A stretch of DNA of 16,048 bases from AEGEAN-183 sp964002385 (GTDB taxonomy: Bacteria; Pseudomonadota; Gammaproteobacteria; Magnimaribacterales; Magnimaribacteraceae), in NCBI GenBank assembly GCA_964002385.1, contig CAXFFS010000030.1:1-16048 (forward strand), written 5' to 3'. The translations under genes and the position numbers were made by a program. Of the stretch, positions 12,602-16,048 are shown piece after piece (positions within the stretch are counted from its first letter, which is position 1; every line of letters begins with the position of its first letter). The notes beneath the pieces were generated by a model. It was not told the DNA's origin and searched no databases. It worked only from the letters and a program-made list of their open reading frames with translations.

Positions 12602-15538
12602 ATGAAAAAATTTCTATACTTGTTGATTGCAGGCCTTATGGTGCTACCAGTCTTTTCAGCCGATGAGGATGAAGGGGCGCGGCAGGGTATTGAAGAAGTT
12701 ATAGTCACGGCTGAAAGGCGTGAGGCTTCAATCATGGATACTGCTATATCAATCACGGCTTTCGATGAATCGCTTATCGAAACTTTAAATTTAAGGAACC
12801 AGGAAGATTTACAGAATTTTATTCCTGCAACTACCATCCAACCTTACGATATTTCGATAAGAGGAATAGGTAGGGTTTTTAGAGCACTGGGCGGAGACCC
12901 TGGTATTGGTACCTATCAAGATGGAGCTTATTCTGAAGACTTTGGTATCGCTTCTACTGACAATGCTCTTTACGACCTTGCTAGAATTGAAGTACTGCGT
13001 GGACCTCAAGGAACGCTGTATGGCAGAAATAGCATTGGTGGTGCAGTTAATTTTATAACCAACAAACCCTCACAAGATTTTGAAGCTGAGATTAAGACCA
13101 TAAGCGGAAGTTATGGCACGGCAGAAGTATATGCATTAATCAATGGGCCAATAACGGATAACTTGAGTGCGAGATTTATTACGACTCATAGAATGAGAGG
13201 TGGAACCATCGAGGATTTTGCAGGACATGAGGACCTGGACAGTTATGATGATGAAAACCACACCATAGCTCTTCGTTGGGAAAACGATAACTTCACGGCT
13301 GACATAAGAGGTAATGCCAGAAGTTATGGAAGGGTTCTTGCTGGCGCACAAGGTGCTGGAGCGATTGTTACCAGTCAGTACGGTAGCGCTCATAGACCTA
13401 ATGATCTGATGGCTCATGGTTATCGTCTGGTTGATCCTACTGTTGCCGCTTGCGGTAGCTTAGTAGACAGAACAAATAATCTTTGTCCTGTTACCGGAAT
13501 GACAGTTCATTCTTTCAATCACAACGGCATAGAAAGGTTTGGTCAGTACATTGTTCCTGGAGTAGACGCAATTGGCAGTGGTTTTGCTGATCCCAACTAT
13601 GCTTATGGATACGATCAAAGTATTCTTGATGCAACGACCTTGGGTGATGGAACAGGCGTTCCAAAATTAAAAGGAAGCGATTTGGTAACTGCGACTAACG
13701 GCTTTAATGACGAGTACTTTAATCATTCAGCTGGAACCATAAATCTGTCTTGGGATGTCAACGATAGTTTAACTCTCAAGTACATTTCATCTTACACAGA
13801 TTATCTCTATACCCGTATTACAGATAATGACCTAACAGGAAACATTGTCTTGGATGAGCAGTTTTATGCTGAACAAGAAAATGAGAACTGGCAAAATGAG
13901 ATACAACTATTTTGGGATATTACCGACGACTGGAATTTAACCGTTGGGGCATTTGAGTACCATAATGAAATTGATCAGGACTTGGATTTCTGGACTGGCA
14001 CCTCAGATCAAGCTGGAACACAGCGTTCTGGTGCAGCCAATTATGGGATTTTAGGAGCTACCGGATTACCTACTATCGGCAGCGCATTCCTTGATTGGTA
14101 TGTAGCTGGAAGAGATGCCAGCCCACTTGGTATTGGAGATGGTACTGCAGGATTATTTGGACCGGCACTTGGAACCACTCCTGTAGTGGGAGCTTCTCAG
14201 ACTCAGGTTAGTACTTATTCAGCTCGAGATGTGGGTTGTGGCATAGTTGATCTATATGGCTTAGTACCTACTCCTGATTTCAGTGACCCTCATTTAACAT
14301 CAGTTTGTTTCTTGGAAGGTCCTTGGACTGGAGATGTAGGAGGTTCCGTTAGTAATGGACCGATTACACCTGGAACGACCTTTATTTGGCAAACCGAAAA
14401 TAAGACGGACGCTTATGCTGTTTATTTCCAAACTGAAGCTCAGTTAAATGATTCTTGGGCACTGACAGTTGGAGCTTCTTGGCACGAAGATCAGAAGGTA
14501 GCACAAGAGAACCTTTTTCTTTACCAAGAAACTCAATTAACTCCAGCTGGTTTGTATGCTTTCAACGTAGCCACTGGAGCACTTAATGCAGACGGTACGC
14601 CCACTGGCAATGAACACGTTCGTTTGAGAGGTATTCCAATGAGTCGTTCTATTTACAGGGCGATGGAGAGAGATTTTGAAGATGTTACATGGCGTGTGAA
14701 TGTTGATTACACTCCGGTAGATAATATTCTTTTATATCTGTCAAATACTACTGGATATAGAGCGGGAGGTTTTAACTTAGGTTACTTCTCTCCGTTCCCT
14801 TCTTACGACCAAGAAGAAGTCCTTTCAACCGAGTTAGGGTATAAAGGAACTCACTTAGAAGGCCAGTTGCAATTGAATGCATCTATCTATAAATATGTGT
14901 ATGAGAATATACACGCGCAAATGACAACTGCGAGTTTCTTAGGTGGAACCGGTACGTCCGTACAAGGCTTCCCTGAAGCTGACACGAACGGGGTGGAAAT
15001 GGACTTCGTATACGCGCCAACCGCTGATCTTATAATTGGAGGAAACGCCAGTTATACGGATGCTAAGTATTCTGAAAGCTACATACAGCCTACAGGACAC
15101 GTAGGTGTTATTGATGTAAATAACCCTTTAGCGCCTACTTCCTTATATACGGACGCTGAGCGAAATGTAGATGTGAAAGGTTTGCAAATGCTCAGGATTC
15201 CTAAGAGCAAGATGGCTTTTTATGGGAATCTAACTACGGACGCATTAGGTGGAACCGTAGATTATCTTCTCACTTATTCTTGGACATCTTCTATAAATTG
15301 GGACGATAGCCAAATATCCATAGACGAGTCGCCTGATTTTAGCAGGATGGACTTTAAGGTTACGTACACAAATAACGAAGAAGATCTGGAAATCATGGCT
15401 TTTGTTAATAACGTCCAAGATACAATTGGTGTTAGAAACATGTGGCGTCAAGGAGAGGATCAAGGATATCAAAGATCTTTAACTCCAACCCTTCCACGTA
15501 TGGCAGGTATAGGCTTCACTTATAAATTTAGTAAATAA
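12602..15538 (+). CDS. TonB-dependent outer membrane receptor
   Basis: A 978-residue ligand-gated outer membrane transporter energised by TonB. The signal peptide is residues 1-20 (VFSA, then DEDEG). The TonB box is EEVIVTAERR (31-40). The plug domain (about 42-155) carries ISIRGIG (85-90), DGAY, and the strong signature VLRGPQGTLYGRNSIGGAVNFIT (131-153). A beta-barrel follows to the end (AGIGFTYKFSK). The protein is longer than the usual 700-850 because of large loops, two with Cys pairs (AACGSLVDRTNNLC and VGCGIVDLYG to VCFLEG) that may form disulfides. The ATG has an AGGGGA site five to seven bases upstream. No ligand can be inferred; no Fur-like box lies upstream, so a siderophore role is not supported, and an organic compound is as likely. 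A strong terminator follows. Confidence 0.96.
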   Translation: MKKFLYLLIAGLMVLPVFSADEDEGARQGIEEVIVTAERREASIMDTAISITAFDESLIETLNLRNQEDLQNFIPATTIQPYDISIRGIGRVFRALGGDPGIGTYQDGAYSEDFGIASTDNALYDLARIEVLRGPQGTLYGRNSIGGAVNFITNKPSQDFEAEIKTISGSYGTAEVYALINGPITDNLSARFITTHRMRGGTIEDFAGHEDLDSYDDENHTIALRWENDNFTADIRGNARSYGRVLAGAQGAGAIVTSQYGSAHRPNDLMAHGYRLVDPTVAACGSLVDRTNNLCPVTGMTVHSFNHNGIERFGQYIVPGVDAIGSGFADPNYAYGYDQSILDATTLGDGTGVPKLKGSDLVTATNGFNDEYFNHSAGTINLSWDVNDSLTLKYISSYTDYLYTRITDNDLTGNIVLDEQFYAEQENENWQNEIQLFWDITDDWNLTVGAFEYHNEIDQDLDFWTGTSDQAGTQRSGAANYGILGATGLPTIGSAFLDWYVAGRDASPLGIGDGTAGLFGPALGTTPVVGASQTQVSTYSARDVGCGIVDLYGLVPTPDFSDPHLTSVCFLEGPWTGDVGGSVSNGPITPGTTFIWQTENKTDAYAVYFQTEAQLNDSWALTVGASWHEDQKVAQENLFLYQETQLTPAGLYAFNVATGALNADGTPTGNEHVRLRGIPMSRSIYRAMERDFEDVTWRVNVDYTPVDNILLYLSNTTGYRAGGFNLGYFSPFPSYDQEEVLSTELGYKGTHLEGQLQLNASIYKYVYENIHAQMTTASFLGGTGTSVQGFPEADTNGVEMDFVYAPTADLIIGGNASYTDAKYSESYIQPTGHVGVIDVNNPLAPTSLYTDAERNVDVKGLQMLRIPKSKMAFYGNLTTDALGGTVDYLLTYSWTSSINWDDSQISIDESPDFSRMDFKVTYTNNEEDLEIMAFVNNVQDTIGVRNMWRQGEDQGYQRSLTPTLPRMAGIGFTYKFSK

Positions 15539-15555
15539 ATAAGTAGAGCAAAAAG

Positions 15556-15582
15556 AAACCTGCCTTAGGGCAGGTTTTTTTT
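15556..15582 (+). terminator. Rho-independent terminator after the TonB receptor, probably bidirectional
   Basis: AAACCTGCC (15556-15564) pairs perfectly with GGCAGGTTT (15569-15577) around a TTAG loop, followed by a T-run to 15582. It is the best terminator in the window, 17 bp after the receptor stop. On the other strand the same stem is also followed by a mostly T tract, so it may also end the converging aminotransferase transcript, whose stop is 85 bp away. Confidence 0.9.
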
Positions 15583-15666
15583 ATCCTTTATTTTCTTCTA
15601 GCGCGTACCCTAGGACATGCTTATCTAACGCTTCCAATATTCACTTAGATATATGTGGCGAGATAA

Positions 15667-16048
15667 TTATAGGTATTTTGTTTTTATATGGTCCAAGGAT
15701 TTCTTCAACGAACTAACCATGAGATCAATATCATCATCATTGATAATGAAGGCAGGTCCTAGACAAATTATGTCTCTGTACTCTCCCGTACCTCCTGGGT
15801 AAAAGAAAACTCCATTTTCTAAGCCTTTACCGACTATTTTATTTGTAATTTTTTCCTTCTCATCAAAACTTACTAGGCCCTCTTTCTCTTTAACTATTTC
15901 AACTCCAATGAGCAGACCCTTTCCTCTTATCTCAGCTACCAGTGGATGTTGGCCTAATTCAGAGATTAGGTTTTGTTTTAACTGATCACCTAACGGATTA
16001 ACTTTTTCGCATAAATTTTCTCTTCGTAGGATTTTTAATACAGAAGAA
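15667..16048 (-). CDS. Class III pyridoxal-phosphate aminotransferase, C-terminal part only
   Basis: The minus strand is open from the window edge to a TAA at 15667-15669, encoding 126 residues of a C-terminal domain whose start lies outside. The reading begins SSVLKILRRENLCEKV, then has the family segment VAEIRGKGLLIGVEIV with a conserved Arg-Gly-x-Gly turn, GVFFYPGGTGEYRD, and DIICLGPAFIINDDDIDLMV. These match class III (omega- or 4-aminobutyrate-type) aminotransferases, which move amino groups from amines or amino acids to pyruvate or 2-oxoglutarate. The pyridoxal-binding Lys is not in the visible part, and amino donor and acceptor cannot be told. It ends convergent with the TonB receptor. 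With the amine oxidase at the other end of the window it adds to an amine-using theme. Confidence 0.88.
   Translation of the reverse strand, partial: SSVLKILRRENLCEKVNPLGDQLKQNLISELGQHPLVAEIRGKGLLIGVEIVKEKEGLVSFDEKEKITNKIVGKGLENGVFFYPGGTGEYRDIICLGPAFIINDDDIDLMVSSLKKSLDHIKTKYL

Noticed and set aside
15735..15752. TCATTGATAATGA-like palindrome as a second Fur box
   Set aside because: It is inside the aminotransferase coding sequence, where it encodes part of FIINDDD, and is not near any gene start.
1..16048. CRISPR array, insertion sequence or toxin-antitoxin/defence system
   Set aside because: No regularly spaced repeats, transposase, terminal inverted repeats or defence-type proteins are visible. 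The ARH-family enzyme has no ADP-ribosyltransferase partner in the window, so a toxin-antitoxin reading is not supported.

Overview
The window looks like chromosomal DNA of an AT-rich, marine-type gammaproteobacterium. It has short intergenic gaps, recognisable Shine-Dalgarno sites, a large TonB-dependent receptor, a lipoprotein peptidase and a Fur-like operator. A SAR86/OM-type lineage would fit, but this is only an impression from protein style, and the window holds no phylogenetic marker strong enough to settle it. No rRNA, CRISPR array, insertion sequence or phage gene is visible.

Layout. (1) 3-2433, plus strand: the 3' part of a copper/TPQ amine oxidase whose 5' end lies outside the window, then a glyoxalase II-type hydrolase. 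(2) 2446-5522, minus strand: a tight four-gene set transcribed as amidase, SnoaL/lumazine-binding-like protein, tandem CDGSH iron-sulfur protein, secreted alpha/beta hydrolase. A candidate Fur box sits inside it, ahead of the CDGSH gene. (3) 5563-8156, plus strand: a promoter with a perfect -10 box drives a peptide deformylase that probably starts with TTG, then an ADP-ribosylglycohydrolase-family enzyme and a ribokinase-like PfkB kinase. (4) 8151-11560, minus strand, converging on region 3 with a 6-bp overlap: short-chain dehydrogenase, M28 lipoprotein peptidase, nucleoside hydrolase. (5) 11644-15538, plus strand: a crotonase-fold protein, an isolated tRNA-Ala(TGC), and a 978-residue TonB-dependent receptor closed by a strong terminator. 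(6) 15667-16048, minus strand: the C-terminal end of a class III aminotransferase, with its start outside the window.

How the genes may work together. The clearest functional group is the ribosyl set in regions 3 and 4. A nucleoside hydrolase can free ribose from nucleosides, a PfkB/ribokinase can phosphorylate it, and an ADP-ribosylglycohydrolase-type enzyme can cleave another ribosyl bond, so together they suggest salvage of nucleosides or ADP-ribose-like compounds. The nucleoside hydrolase has substitutions at two positions normally used in catalysis. The amine oxidase, amidase, aminotransferase, M28 peptidase and TonB receptor fit a heterotroph that scavenges amines, amides, peptides and large ligands. 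Nothing here amounts to a clearly new defence or mobile system. The less ordinary points are regulatory (the Fur-like box, and a terminator-like hairpin with direct repeats ahead of the TonB receptor) and enzymatic (the altered nucleoside hydrolase and the crotonase).
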